Shown here: positions 18,745-27,002 of the stretch, one piece after another
Layout: each line of letters begins with the position of its first letter
Numbering within the stretch: the first letter of the stretch is position 1
From: Chitinophagaceae bacterium UBA4407
Lineage (GTDB): Bacteria; Bacteroidota; Bacteroidia; Chitinophagales; Chitinophagaceae
Direction: 5' to 3'
Length of the DNA: 64,000 nt
NCBI GenBank assembly: GCA_002390845.1
Contig: DGQT01000045.1
Coordinates: 1-64,000, forward strand
Notes under the pieces: generated by a model
What the model was told of the DNA's origin: nothing
Databases searched by the model: none
What the model saw: the letters and a program-made list of their open reading frames with translations, nothing else
Program-made: the position numbers and the translations under genes

Positions 18745-19710
18745 TCATTGCTTTGTTTCTGCCTTTACAGTTTCAATTACTTTAGTTTCCTGTTGCTGCA
18801 AAGATTCTTTGCTTTCTACTTCTACCTGCTTAATCCACACTGCATATTCGCTGGGGTAAATATGGCTGCCTGTGCAATGCGCATACACCCTTGTAAATGT
18901 GGCACCGAAGTATAAAATAATAGCTGAGTAATACACCCACAATAATATGATAATAAGGGAACCTGCCGCACCATAAGAACTGCTGATATGGCTTTTGCCA
19001 AGATAATAACCAATGGCAAACTTACCCAGCATAAACAGGCTTGCTGTAGTAAAGGCGCCAACCCTAACATCTTTCCATTGAATTTTTGCATCGGGTAGTA
19101 CTTTAAAAATAATTCCAAACAAAAAGCTTGTTGTTGCAAAAGTGAGTAGCAGGTTGATTGTATAAGCCGCATATACTGCGATCTGTGGAAATATTTCTAC
19201 CAACCGCCCCACCAATGCATCCATTACGGCATTTAATACCAGCGAAACCATGAGAATAAAACCCAATGTAACCACCATAGAAAAACTAAGTACCCTGTTT
19301 AAGATTATTTTTAACCAACCCTTACGCGGCTTGGCTTTAAGGCGCCAGATATGATTGATGGAATCCTGTATTTCAGCAAATACGCTGGTAGCCGCAAATA
19401 TCAAAGCAATAATACCAATAACAGATGCCCAGGTAATGTCTTTTGAGATACTTGCGTTCTTAATCAAGGTTTGAATTTCGAGTGCTGCATCGTTGCCCAC
19501 AAAAGATTTTATCTGCGCATAAATGTTGCCTTCGATTGCCGCACGGCCAAAAAAAATATCGCATATTGTAATGATTACAATAAGCATCGGTGCGATAGAG
19601 AATATGGTATAATACGCCAGTGCAGCACTCATACGCACCACTTTAAGATCGCTGAAATCTTTAAATGTTTGTTTAAGCATCTGCCAGCCATTTTTAAAAG
19701 AGAAAGCCAT
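18745..19710 (-). CDS. YihY/BrkB-family integral membrane protein
   Basis: Inner-membrane protein of about 321 residues with roughly six to seven hydrophobic segments. It carries the family signature AALAYYTIFSIAPMLIV near the N-terminus and SYGAAGSLIIILLWVYYSAIILYFGA near the C-terminus. Despite old names (RNase BN, virulence factor BrkB) its biochemical role is unclear. The ATG at 19710 was chosen; an alternative GTG at 19734 would overlap the mazG stop codon by 4 bp. It is probably translated from the same transcript as the mazG-like gene. Confidence 0.88.
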   Translation of the reverse strand: MAFSFKNGWQMLKQTFKDFSDLKVVRMSAALAYYTIFSIAPMLIVIITICDIFFGRAAIEGNIYAQIKSFVGNDAALEIQTLIKNASISKDITWASVIGIIALIFAATSVFAEIQDSINHIWRLKAKPRKGWLKIILNRVLSFSMVVTLGFILMVSLVLNAVMDALVGRLVEIFPQIAVYAAYTINLLLTFATTSFLFGIIFKVLPDAKIQWKDVRVGAFTTASLFMLGKFAIGYYLGKSHISSSYGAAGSLIIILLWVYYSAIILYFGATFTRVYAHCTGSHIYPSEYAVWIKQVEVESKESLQQQETKVIETVKAETKQ

Positions 19711-19730
19711 AGGTAAAAAATATTTTAAGT

Positions 19731-20057
19731 TCACCGGAGTTTCTCGTTATCCTTATGCCGGTTTGAGTCGCGTATATTTTTCTTTTCAAAACTTTTTTCT
19801 AATGCTTCGGTAAGATCTACCCCGGTTTGGTTGGCAAGGCAAATAAGCACCCAGAGTACATCAGCCATTTCTTCGGAGAGTTTGCTGCTTTTATCCGAGT
19901 CTTTAAAAGATTGTTCGCCATAAATACGTACCATCAGCCTCGACAGTTCTCCTACTTCTTCCATTAATATGCCAAGATTGGTAAGCTCGTTAAAATAACG
20001 AACACCTACAGTTTTTATCCAATCGTCTACCTGTTGCTGAGCTTGTTCTATAGTCAT
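19731..20057 (-). CDS. MazG-family nucleotide pyrophosphohydrolase
   Basis: Small all-alpha NTP pyrophosphohydrolase of 108 residues, probably hydrolysing non-canonical dNTPs or NTPs. It has the metal-binding motifs EEVGE (about 33-37) and EEMADVLW (about 62-69). The ATG at 20057 (MTIEQAQQQVDDW) is the family-like start; the longer frame runs into the repeat that flanks the GxxExxY gene. The start codon directly abuts that repeat, so its leader has been replaced by repeat sequence. Confidence 0.9.
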   Translation of the reverse strand: MTIEQAQQQVDDWIKTVGVRYFNELTNLGILMEEVGELSRLMVRIYGEQSFKDSDKSSKLSEEMADVLWVLICLANQTGVDLTEALEKSFEKKNIRDSNRHKDNEKLR

Positions 20058-20098
20058 AAACACGAATTTTAAATTACACGAATTACACGAATTAAAAT
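20058..20098. repeat. Inverted repeat flanking the GxxExxY gene, 3' side
   Basis: Contains two tandem ATTACACGAATT units plus a further ACGAATTTT. Its complement (AATTCGTGTAATTCGTGTAA) matches the copy at 20481-20522 in inverted orientation. It touches the start codon of the mazG-like gene. Confidence 0.7.
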
Positions 20099-20466
20099 AC
20101 AATGCGTTTAGATGTTAGTGATTTTTCCCCGAAATTGACAATAATACCAAGACGCACCCCTGAAGCTTTTAAATAATTTATAGTCTGTGAGACGAAATTA
20201 TTTACAATTAAAGAAGCTGCCTTTACCTCAAGTATGATTTTGCCATCAATAACAAAATCTGCATAATATTTATGGGGAAGTATAATTCCTTTGTATTCGA
20301 TATCGAAACGTTTTTCACGAACAAAAGGAATCGATGCATTCCTGAATTCTATTTCAAGTGCATCCTTGTAAACAATTTCCTTAAATCCTATACCGAGTTG
20401 TTTATGAACCTCCATGCACAATCCTATAATTTTATAGGATTCGTCCTTATAAAGAATATCTGTCAT
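20092..20466 (-). CDS. GxxExxY protein (PD-(D/E)XK nuclease-like fold)
   Basis: Small protein of 124 residues named after its motif, seen here as GFKEIVY. It also has the D...ExK arrangement of PD-(D/E)XK nucleases (ADFVIDGK then LEVKA), and the usual tail (FVSQTINYLKASGVRLGIIVNFG). The family is widespread and its function is unknown. The ATG at 20466 (MTDILYKDESYKIIG) matches the common start. The gene lies between inverted ~38-bp repeats and splits what would otherwise be adjacent dtd and mazG genes, as if it arrived as a small cassette. Confidence 0.88.
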   Translation of the reverse strand: MTDILYKDESYKIIGLCMEVHKQLGIGFKEIVYKDALEIEFRNASIPFVREKRFDIEYKGIILPHKYYADFVIDGKIILEVKAASLIVNNFVSQTINYLKASGVRLGIIVNFGEKSLTSKRIVF

Positions 20467-20480
20467 CTCGGAATTTAAGA

Positions 20481-20522
20481 TAAAAAGAATTCGTGTAATT
20501 GGTGTAATTCGCAAAATTTGTG
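20481..20522. repeat. Inverted repeat flanking the GxxExxY gene, 5' side
   Basis: AATTCGTGTAATTGGTGTAA then TTCGCAAAATTTGTG. It is the inverted partner of 20058-20098 with a few mismatches. It ends a few bases from the dtd stop codon. Confidence 0.7.
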
Positions 20523-20528
20523 TTGAGC

Positions 20529-20981
20529 CTATTCTTTATTCTTCGTATCTATTACAATTGTAACAGGCCCATCATTCAATAAACTTACTTTCATATCGGC
20601 GCCAAAAATGCCGGTTTCTATTTTTTTACCGAAATCAGTTTCTAATTGTGCAATCATTTTTTCATACACAGGAATGGCAATACCTGGTTTACTTGCTTTT
20701 ATATAAGAAGGCCGGTTTCCTTTCTTTGTAGAAGCATGCAGTGTAAACTGGCTTACCAATAGAATACCACCACCATTGTCTTTCACACTTATATTCATCA
20801 CACCGTTTTCGTCATTAAAAATCCGCAGGTTTATGATCTTGGTGCTGAGCCATTCAATATCTTCAGCAGTGTCTGCATCTTCAATACCAACCAGTACCAA
20901 CAATCCATTTTGAATGGCACTGGTTATCCTTTCTTCAACAGTAACAGATGCCGATGAAACCCTTTGTATCACTGCTCTCAT
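20529..20981 (-). CDS. dtd: D-aminoacyl-tRNA deacylase
   Basis: Removes D-amino acids wrongly attached to tRNA. At 150 residues it has the standard length and both catalytic signatures, SQFTLHAS (Ser77 region) and NDGPVT near the C-terminus, plus the N-terminal MRAVIQRVSSASV. It is divergent from the arfB-like gene, whose start codon lies 22 bp away, so the two promoters must overlap. Confidence 0.96.
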   Translation of the reverse strand: MRAVIQRVSSASVTVEERITSAIQNGLLVLVGIEDADTAEDIEWLSTKIINLRIFNDENGVMNISVKDNGGGILLVSQFTLHASTKKGNRPSYIKASKPGIAIPVYEKMIAQLETDFGKKIETGIFGADMKVSLLNDGPVTIVIDTKNKE

Positions 20982-21003
20982 GATGCTTTATTATTTTTGC
21001 ACG

Positions 21004-21411
21004 ATGAAGATAGATATTACACCCGAAATAATTTTTCAAACAGCACGCAGCGGTGGCAAGGGCGGTCAAAATGTGAACAAAGTTGAAACAATGGTAGAAG
21101 GTCGCTGGCATATTGATGCTTCGCAATTGGTGACTGAAGAACAGAAAAGAATACTTAAAGAAAAATTACAAAATAAAATAACTACTGAAGGTTATTTATT
21201 AGTGAAGTCTCAGGCAGAGCGGTCGCAACTGGGCAACAAACAGATTGTAATAAAAAAGATGCTGCACCTGGTGGAACAGGCTTTATTAAAAAAGAAATCA
21301 AGAATTGCTGTTAAGGTTCCAAAAGCCGTAAAAGAAGCCATACTGAAAAATAAGAAACAGAACGCTGTTGTAAAAGAACAACGCAGAAAATTAAGACCGG
21401 GAGATTACTAA
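21004..21411 (+). CDS. arfB: ArfB-like peptidyl-tRNA hydrolase (class I release-factor domain)
   Basis: Ribosome-rescue hydrolase of 135 residues that releases peptides from stalled ribosomes. It carries the GGQ motif (GGKGGQNVNKVET) near residue 19 and a basic Lys/Arg-rich C-terminal tail that in ArfB enters the mRNA channel. The ATG at 21004 gives the family N-terminus; upstream codons overlap the divergent dtd. A TATTTTTG box directly before the start (20992-20999) resembles a -7 element, although no good -33 box is placed correctly. Confidence 0.9.
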   Translation: MKIDITPEIIFQTARSGGKGGQNVNKVETMVEGRWHIDASQLVTEEQKRILKEKLQNKITTEGYLLVKSQAERSQLGNKQIVIKKMLHLVEQALLKKKSRIAVKVPKAVKEAILKNKKQNAVVKEQRRKLRPGDY

Positions 21412-21448
21412 AAAAAGCAGGCCACTTTTTATAAATAACCTGCTTTTT
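21412..21448. terminator. Bidirectional intrinsic terminator
   Basis: Stem AAAAAGCAGG / CCTGCTTTTT with a 17-nt AT-rich loop. T-runs flank it on both strands. It sits between the convergent arfB-like gene and the coiled-coil protein gene and can serve both. Confidence 0.75.
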
Positions 21449-21468
21449 ATATTCAACAATTGCTGTTG

Positions 21469-22083
21469 CTAATTTTTCGTACTTCGCAATTTATACAGTT
21501 GCTCCTGTAACGAAACGATCTTGGAAGAATCTGTACTGATGCTGGTTTCCAGCTCTACCTTTTGCTTTAAAACATCACTTAATTTTTTTCTATGCTTGTC
21601 TAACTCTTTTGAAAGATCGGCTACTGAGAGCCTTATTCTGTAACGTTCCAGGATGTTGGATCGCAGGTAATCTGCAAATTTTTTAAAATCATCCCAGCTT
21701 TTATTTTCAGGAGAAATAAAATTGTTGTACCCCTTTGATACGGCTACATATAACGAAGCAATATCGGGCCCCTTTTGTTTTTTGGTATCAATTTTAAAAT
21801 AGAAATCCAGTGCATCATCTGAAAGGTAGTCTGCTTTAGCCCTTTTAAACTGCATATAAGGCAGGCTCTTTTTTATAATAAAACCTTTGCCTTTTTCCTT
21901 TTCAATGTGCAGGCTGTCGAAGTAATCTTCAACACCGTCTTTTACATCTCCTTCGCTCATATCTATTTCCATGTATAAGGCGGGTTGGTTAATACTGTCA
22001 ATAAGCAGGCGGCTTTCGCTTTGTGCAGCGGCATGTTTATGTAAAAAAACAATGGCTGTAATAAATAGTAACTTTTTAAACAT
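21469..22083 (-). CDS. Secreted protein of unknown function with C-terminal coiled coil
   Basis: Protein of 204 residues with a signal peptide (MFKKLLFITAIVFLHKHAAAQ). No domain is recognised. Residues about 25-140 form a mixed, charged region (YMEIDMSEGDVKDGVEDYFDSL), and about 150-200 have heptad-like Leu spacing (LSKELDKHRKKLSDVLKQKV, SKIVSLQEQLYKL), predicting a coiled coil. It looks like a periplasmic or outer-membrane-associated protein found in related bacteria, but the role cannot be stated. Confidence 0.75.
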   Translation of the reverse strand: MFKKLLFITAIVFLHKHAAAQSESRLLIDSINQPALYMEIDMSEGDVKDGVEDYFDSLHIEKEKGKGFIIKKSLPYMQFKRAKADYLSDDALDFYFKIDTKKQKGPDIASLYVAVSKGYNNFISPENKSWDDFKKFADYLRSNILERYRIRLSVADLSKELDKHRKKLSDVLKQKVELETSISTDSSKIVSLQEQLYKLRSTKN

Positions 22084-22186
22084 ATGGTTTGAATTTGGTG
22101 CGAAAAGATAATACTTTAATAATAGCTGATAAAATTTTCACTGGTAAAGTATACATTCCAGGTGTTCGTTTAGGCCAGTATCCTGA

Positions 22187-22475
22187 ATTTTTTTTGGAAC
22201 AGGCTTTTGTATTTCATGGGAGCTTCGTTGCGTCGCATTACTTTCATCTGCACCGCAATGATTGAGCTTTTACCGAAGCGGAAATTTGAAATGCACCTCT
22301 AATGAACTTACTGATATGTGCCGCGGCTTCGCCATGTTCAACAATGATATGCAGCTCAAGAGTGCGACGCAAGGATGTTGATTTGATAATTCAATGATTG
22401 GTCAATTTGATAATGTATTTCATTGGCACATCATCAAATCTCCAAATTAATTGCGCCTGCCGGGTTCAAAAAGAT
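22187..22475. repeat. Intergenic palindromic repeat, copy 6
   Basis: The left end TTTTTTTTGGAACAGGCTTTTG is followed by GTTGCGTCGCATTACTTTC. The right half has GCTCAAGAGTGCGACGCAAG (about 22353-22372) and ends GCCTGCCGGGTTCAAAAA. The interior segment GAGCTTTTACCGAAGCG is also found in copies 18 and 20. It occupies the gap before the flippase gene. Confidence 0.75.
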
Positions 22476-22560
22476 TACCCAAAAAATTATAACAGTCTTT
22501 ATTGTTACAAAGTTTTAAAGCACATGCCACTAACCTTTATTTTTGCCGAAAGATCACAAG

Positions 22561-24063
22561 TTGAGCAGCATAAAGAAACTGGCAGGACAAACACTTTGGT
22601 ACGGCATCAGCAGCATTGCGGCGCGGTTTGTAAATTTATTACTTACGCCCTTACTTACGTATAACCTTGTTTTCAAAAGCGACTATGGAAAAATCGGCCT
22701 TATCTATGCTGCCATACCCATACTGAACATTGTTTTCACTTATGGTTTTGAAACGGCTTATTTCCGTTTTGCAAGCAAGGAGGAATACAAGAAAGATATT
22801 TACAGCACAGCATGTTTATCGTTGCTTTTTTCTACGGTTTTATTTTCATCGGTTTTGTGGGTTTATCAAAATGCTTTTGGAGAAATTATCGGGCTTCAGG
22901 ACTTCCCGTTGATGATACAGATCAGTATTTTTATTATTGCTTCAGATGCGCTAAATAAAATTCCCTTTGCACGTTTGCGGCAGGAGGGAAGGCCCAGAAA
23001 ATTCGCCTTCATTAACATTGGCAGTATTCTTATCAACGTTTTTTTTACCTGGTTTTTTATTGTGTATTGTCCTGCACATGCTGCTGGCAATTCAAACAGT
23101 TTTTTAAATATTATTTACAGTAAAAACACCAACCCGGTTGTGTATGTGCTGCTCGCAAACCTTTTGCAGTCTTTGTTTACACTGGTGTTGCTGACAAAAG
23201 AAATAAAAGCCATCCGCTTTAATTTTAACACAAAGCTGTGGAAAGAAATGATGATCTACTCGCTGCCGCTGGTAATAGCGGGTATGGGCGGTATGATCAA
23301 TGAAACCTTTGATCGTTTAATGCTGCGCTGGTGGTTACCGGGTACAATAATACAACGTGAAGAACAGGTAGGTATTTATAATGCCTGTTATAAATTATCG
23401 ATTCTTATTACGCTTTTTGTGCAGGCGTTCAGGCTTGGAGCGGAACCTTTCTTTTTTAAACAGGCCGAGGGTGGAAGCCCGCAAAAAACCTATGCACGTG
23501 TAATGAAATTTTTTGTTATCACAATTTGTTTTGTGTTCCTTTTTATCAATCTTTTTATACCGGTTTGGCGCCCTTTTATAAGCCCCGCTTACTGGGAAGG
23601 TCTGGCCATTGTGCCGATACTGGTACTCGCCAATATGTGCCTGGGTATTTATTATAATTTAAGTATCTGGTATAAAGTAACTAACAGAACAATGGCGGGT
23701 GCCACCATTACATTAATTGGTGCCGGTATTACTTTTCTCATCAACTTTTTATTTATTCCAAGGTTTGGGTATATGGCCAGCGCATGGGCAACCTTTGCCT
23801 GTTATGCTACCATGATGGTAGTTAGTTTTGTATGGGGCCAAAAAGCATATTATGTGCCTTATGTATGGAAAAAATTACTCGCATATATTGCCATCGTCGT
23901 TATGCTTTTCTTTATTCATAAAGGCATCATGAGCCTTTGGGATAATATTTATTTCAGCTTAATGCTGGGCATTGTTTTCACGCTTGCATTTATGGCTTTT
24001 GTGCTGCGTATCGAGAAAAAAGAATTTCAACAAATGCCTTTTATCGGAAAGTATATTAAGTAG
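22561..24063 (+). CDS. Polysaccharide/oligosaccharide flippase (Wzx-like, MATE superfamily)
   Basis: Inner-membrane transporter of about 500 residues with some 12-14 hydrophobic segments, expected to flip lipid-linked sugars for surface polysaccharide. It opens with SSIKKLAGQTLWYGISSIAARF, the usual N-terminus, followed by TPLLTYNLVFKSDYGKIGLIYA. No ATG is available; TTG codons at 22561 and 22543 are possible starts, and 22561 fits the family best. A TATTTTTG box at 22538-22545 lies just before it. No glycosyltransferases are adjacent, so the polymer is unknown. A repeat copy begins directly after the stop. Confidence 0.88.
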   Translation: MSSIKKLAGQTLWYGISSIAARFVNLLLTPLLTYNLVFKSDYGKIGLIYAAIPILNIVFTYGFETAYFRFASKEEYKKDIYSTACLSLLFSTVLFSSVLWVYQNAFGEIIGLQDFPLMIQISIFIIASDALNKIPFARLRQEGRPRKFAFINIGSILINVFFTWFFIVYCPAHAAGNSNSFLNIIYSKNTNPVVYVLLANLLQSLFTLVLLTKEIKAIRFNFNTKLWKEMMIYSLPLVIAGMGGMINETFDRLMLRWWLPGTIIQREEQVGIYNACYKLSILITLFVQAFRLGAEPFFFKQAEGGSPQKTYARVMKFFVITICFVFLFINLFIPVWRPFISPAYWEGLAIVPILVLANMCLGIYYNLSIWYKVTNRTMAGATITLIGAGITFLINFLFIPRFGYMASAWATFACYATMMVVSFVWGQKAYYVPYVWKKLLAYIAIVVMLFFIHKGIMSLWDNIYFSLMLGIVFTLAFMAFVLRIEKKEFQQMPFIGKYIK

Positions 24064-24281
24064 GTTTTTATGAACCCGGCTTTTGGAATGCTATGAAGCT
24101 TCTGTTGTGTCACTCACTTGTACGGTTGGAACTTGAAGCAGCAAGTTCGAAAGTCAGTAAAGTCGGGAAGACCGAAAGTAAAACAGGGCATTGATTCTTT
24201 CGGACTTGCTGACTCGCATTCTTCAGTACAACTGTGCGACGCAACGAAAGCTCAATAGTAGTCCTGGCTTATGGCTCAAAA
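24064..24281. repeat. Intergenic palindromic repeat, copy 7 (asymmetric core)
   Basis: The left end GAACCCGGCTTTTGGAATG leads to GAAGCTTCTGTTGTGTCACT and CACTTGTACGG. The right arm is GTACAACTGTGCGACGCAAC, then GAAAGCTCAATAG and CCTGGC. The left core is the TGTGTCACTCAC variant, while the right is the GCGACGCA variant, so one element mixes both subtypes. It starts at the base after the flippase stop codon. Confidence 0.78.
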
Positions 24282-24288
24282 TATTTCT

Positions 24289-26388
24289 TTATCGTATTAA
24301 TGTTACCAGCCCTTTTTGTGAAAGCTTTTTCTTTTGGTCTACTGTTTCCATAACAATGTTATAAACATAAGTACCCATGGGCGCGGGAAATTCTTTAAAG
24401 TTACCATTCCATCCTTCGCTGATGTTTCTGGTTGCAAAAACAACCTGCCCCCAACGGTTAAATATGGTGAAACTGATAAGACGGTTTGTTACCGTTTTTG
24501 GTATTCTGAAAACATCGTTAAGGCCATCGCTGTTTGGTGTAAAAGCATTAGGCATAAAAATGGCAAATTCGCATTGCTGAAATACCTGGATGGTATCTTT
24601 TGTTGTACCACAGGCATTTGTTACAGACACGATATAAGTCCCCTGTTTTTTTATGGTGTATGAAGGGTTTGAAGTTACGGTACCGGCCCAGTTGTAAGCA
24701 TTGTAACCGGCAGCAGTTTTTAAAAGTACAGAATCTTTTCCGTCAAGGCAGTTATCGGGGCCAAGCCCAACAACAGGGTTTGTTGAAAATGTTACATTAT
24801 AATAAACAATACTGTCGCAGCCTTTTGAGGTTTTGTAAACAATATTATAAGTGCCCGTATTTTTTATAATATCGTTGTTGGGCAGTGTATAAGAAACTGC
24901 ATTACACAGGTCAACTTTAGCTGCGGTATCTGTAACATCGGTACAGCATGTTTTACGGCAAACAATATCGCCATGCATTTTGTAATCTGCAACACCAATG
25001 GCTGCAATTGTGTACCAGTTGCCCGGTGTTGCGTCGGTCTTAACAGCAGAATCCAGTACCTGGAAAGCAGGTGTAACATCGTTGGTAATAATTGTCAGAG
25101 GCGTTTGCACACAATCAGCATTTCCGTTTATGTCTGTCTTAACCAGCCGCAGGTCTGTACTGCCGCCATTGTGTGTAAAAGAAAAAAAGTAAAAGCCAAA
25201 AGGGGTAGAAAGTACCGATTTTGTTTCCTGGCTTCGGCCTGTACCCGCATAAGCGTTTTGCCATTGTACTTCACCCGCGGCATTTATACGCATTAAGTAA
25301 GGCGCATCGGAGTTATCCATTAACACAACCTGGTCGCCATTGGCACCAACTTCTGTGGCTGATGGTGTATAAACAGGTGGTTTTGCATTTTGATAAGCCG
25401 TTATTTTTTTAAGCTTGCCCAGGTTATCGGTAAGAATGTTGATCACCTTTGTTGTTTTACGAAAATAGATGTATGCAGTATCTGCATACGAAGTAAGTAT
25501 GCTAATATCGCCGCCGGGCAGCTCAGTGATGTTTGCAATTTCACCAAAAGCTTTTTCGGCACCCGAAAGCGCCGAAGTATAAGTGTAATTTTTATCCCAG
25601 ATACGGGTTCCAAACTTACTATCCATGCATACCGTGTAATAACCCGGTTTGGGTGGTGCGGTATAAGGGTGATCAAGGTCAATAAGGTTTGCCTGTTGTG
25701 CAACAATAAGGTTTCCGTTGCGCAGTTGCTTTATGCGTGCCGGGCCAAAATATGCACTATACTTATCAGAGGTAAAGGTTGTGGTCCATTTCAAATTCCC
25801 CTCCACATCTATGCGCACCACAATGTTTGCGCTGTTTTCAGTGGCTGAATAACTTAATGATAAAGCATAATCCCCGTCTGTTAAAGGAATAATATCATCA
25901 ATGCCACTGCTCAGGTTGCTGATGAATATTTTACCAAACATCTTTTGCCAGATAATATTTCCGTATTTATCTATCTTCATTAAAAAGCCATATTGGGTTA
26001 ATGGCGTAGGCTCTGGGAAAGTAGTGGTATCTACATTTCCTATATTGCCAGCAACAAAATAATTATCCTTATCTGCCGGTATGGCTTTCGTAAATTGTAT
26101 GTAGTTAAAATCACCTGAACCATAATATTTACTAAAGAGAATGGTTCCCTGGGGCGATAATTTTGTTACCCATCCTGATCTTGTATTTGAACGGTAGTTC
26201 CTTACAGTACTTGCAAATAAAATCTCGTTTTGTGGCGTTGCTGTTGCTGTGGTAAAATATTGAACGGTGCTTGTGGTGTAGTTAATCTGAAAGTAGTCAT
26301 CAACACAGGTTTGAGCATTTGCCTGCTGCAATACATTCATGTAAATCATGGATAGCAGTAATATTTTAAAACATGGTTTGCAATGCAT
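24289..26388 (-). CDS. Secreted protein with T9SS type B sorting domain (gliding-motility C-terminal family)
   Basis: Exported protein of 699 residues. A signal peptide (ends NAQT, about residue 25) is followed by a long beta-rich region with recurring patterns such as GWVTKLSPQGTILF, GFLMKIDKYGNIIWQKMFG and VVRIDVEGNLKW, which resemble beta-propeller blades. A PKD-like or Cys-containing module (TLPNNDIIKNTGTYNIVYKT) then leads to a CHU_C-type C-terminus (IFMPNAFTPNSDGLNDVF, FTIFNRWGQVVF, GTYVYNIVM). That domain is the type B signal for secretion by the type IX system, so the protein is expected on the cell surface or released. Its ligand is unknown. Confidence 0.88.
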   Translation of the reverse strand: MHCKPCFKILLLSMIYMNVLQQANAQTCVDDYFQINYTTSTVQYFTTATATPQNEILFASTVRNYRSNTRSGWVTKLSPQGTILFSKYYGSGDFNYIQFTKAIPADKDNYFVAGNIGNVDTTTFPEPTPLTQYGFLMKIDKYGNIIWQKMFGKIFISNLSSGIDDIIPLTDGDYALSLSYSATENSANIVVRIDVEGNLKWTTTFTSDKYSAYFGPARIKQLRNGNLIVAQQANLIDLDHPYTAPPKPGYYTVCMDSKFGTRIWDKNYTYTSALSGAEKAFGEIANITELPGGDISILTSYADTAYIYFRKTTKVINILTDNLGKLKKITAYQNAKPPVYTPSATEVGANGDQVVLMDNSDAPYLMRINAAGEVQWQNAYAGTGRSQETKSVLSTPFGFYFFSFTHNGGSTDLRLVKTDINGNADCVQTPLTIITNDVTPAFQVLDSAVKTDATPGNWYTIAAIGVADYKMHGDIVCRKTCCTDVTDTAAKVDLCNAVSYTLPNNDIIKNTGTYNIVYKTSKGCDSIVYYNVTFSTNPVVGLGPDNCLDGKDSVLLKTAAGYNAYNWAGTVTSNPSYTIKKQGTYIVSVTNACGTTKDTIQVFQQCEFAIFMPNAFTPNSDGLNDVFRIPKTVTNRLISFTIFNRWGQVVFATRNISEGWNGNFKEFPAPMGTYVYNIVMETVDQKKKLSQKGLVTLIR

Positions 26389-26569
26389 ACTTATCTTTTG
26401 TATATCCTCACACCGATAAAACTAAGCTTTTCGAACAACACTTATTGTAACCTGCAATTAAAAAGTCTTCTTATTTTTTATAAGATCAGGCGTTAATGTA
26501 TGGCGCTGAAATTTTTTATTTGGTAAGAATTTTTATTGGCTATGCTGCAGAATTGCTATTGAACTTGTG

Positions 26570-26875
26570 TTGCCACGCTCGGTTCGAAATCCTGTTTTCA
26601 TGGCGGCATTTAAGCGAAGCCTGACAGCCTGTGCCTGGCTTGTTTTGGCATAACACACTTTAGGGTTCGGCTTAAGATGCAGCTTTTAAGACAAACTCCA
26701 TTAACTACAAACTTCTTAAAATAATATAGATTAAAACAGTTCAATTCTTATTCAGCAGATGAAAGGATTTCGACCCCGGGGTTCCGCTTCGCTCGTCGGG
26801 GTAAACTGCCACGCCTTTCATAGATACCATGAAAGAGGAACTGTGAACCGAGCGTGGCAAGGAACGATGCCATGT
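26570..26875. repeat. Intergenic palindromic repeat, copy 8 (alternative module on both arms)
   Basis: The left arm TTGCCACGCTCGGTTCGAAA ... CATTTAAGCGAAGC (26570-26620) is inverted against the right arm ACCATGAAAGAGGAACTGTG and AACCGAGCGTGGCAA (26826-26860). Both arms carry the alternative module instead of the GCGTCGCAC core, which shows that this module also forms complete elements. The open frame 26759-26977 across it is rejected as a gene. Confidence 0.78.
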
Positions 26876-26939
26876 AAAATAATAGCTGGTAAAATAAAGG
26901 CTGTTTTCAATTTGGAAATGGTATCAATCAAAATAAAAA

Positions 26940-26967
26940 GCCATCGCAGGCAATTGCCTGCGATGGC
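26940..26967 (-). terminator. Intrinsic terminator of the kelch-type gene
   Basis: Perfect palindrome GCCATCGCAGGCAA / TTGCCTGCGATGGC. Read on the minus strand it is followed by TTTTTATTTTG. It lies about 35 bp after the stop codon of the galactose-oxidase-like gene. Confidence 0.85.
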
Positions 26968-27002
26968 AGAAAATTAAATTGAATAAACTTGTTTTTATCT
27001 AC

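Noticed and set aside
26579..26595. tRNA-like T-arm sequence GGTTCGAAATCC
   Set aside because: It is part of the alternative repeat module (GGTTCGAA recurs with GAACCGAG elsewhere); no acceptor or anticodon arms can be drawn around it.
26759..26977. 72-codon plus-strand open frame
   Set aside because: Lies in repeat copy 8 and its flanking terminator; the peptide (ERGTVNRAWQ) recurs in other copies because the DNA repeats.
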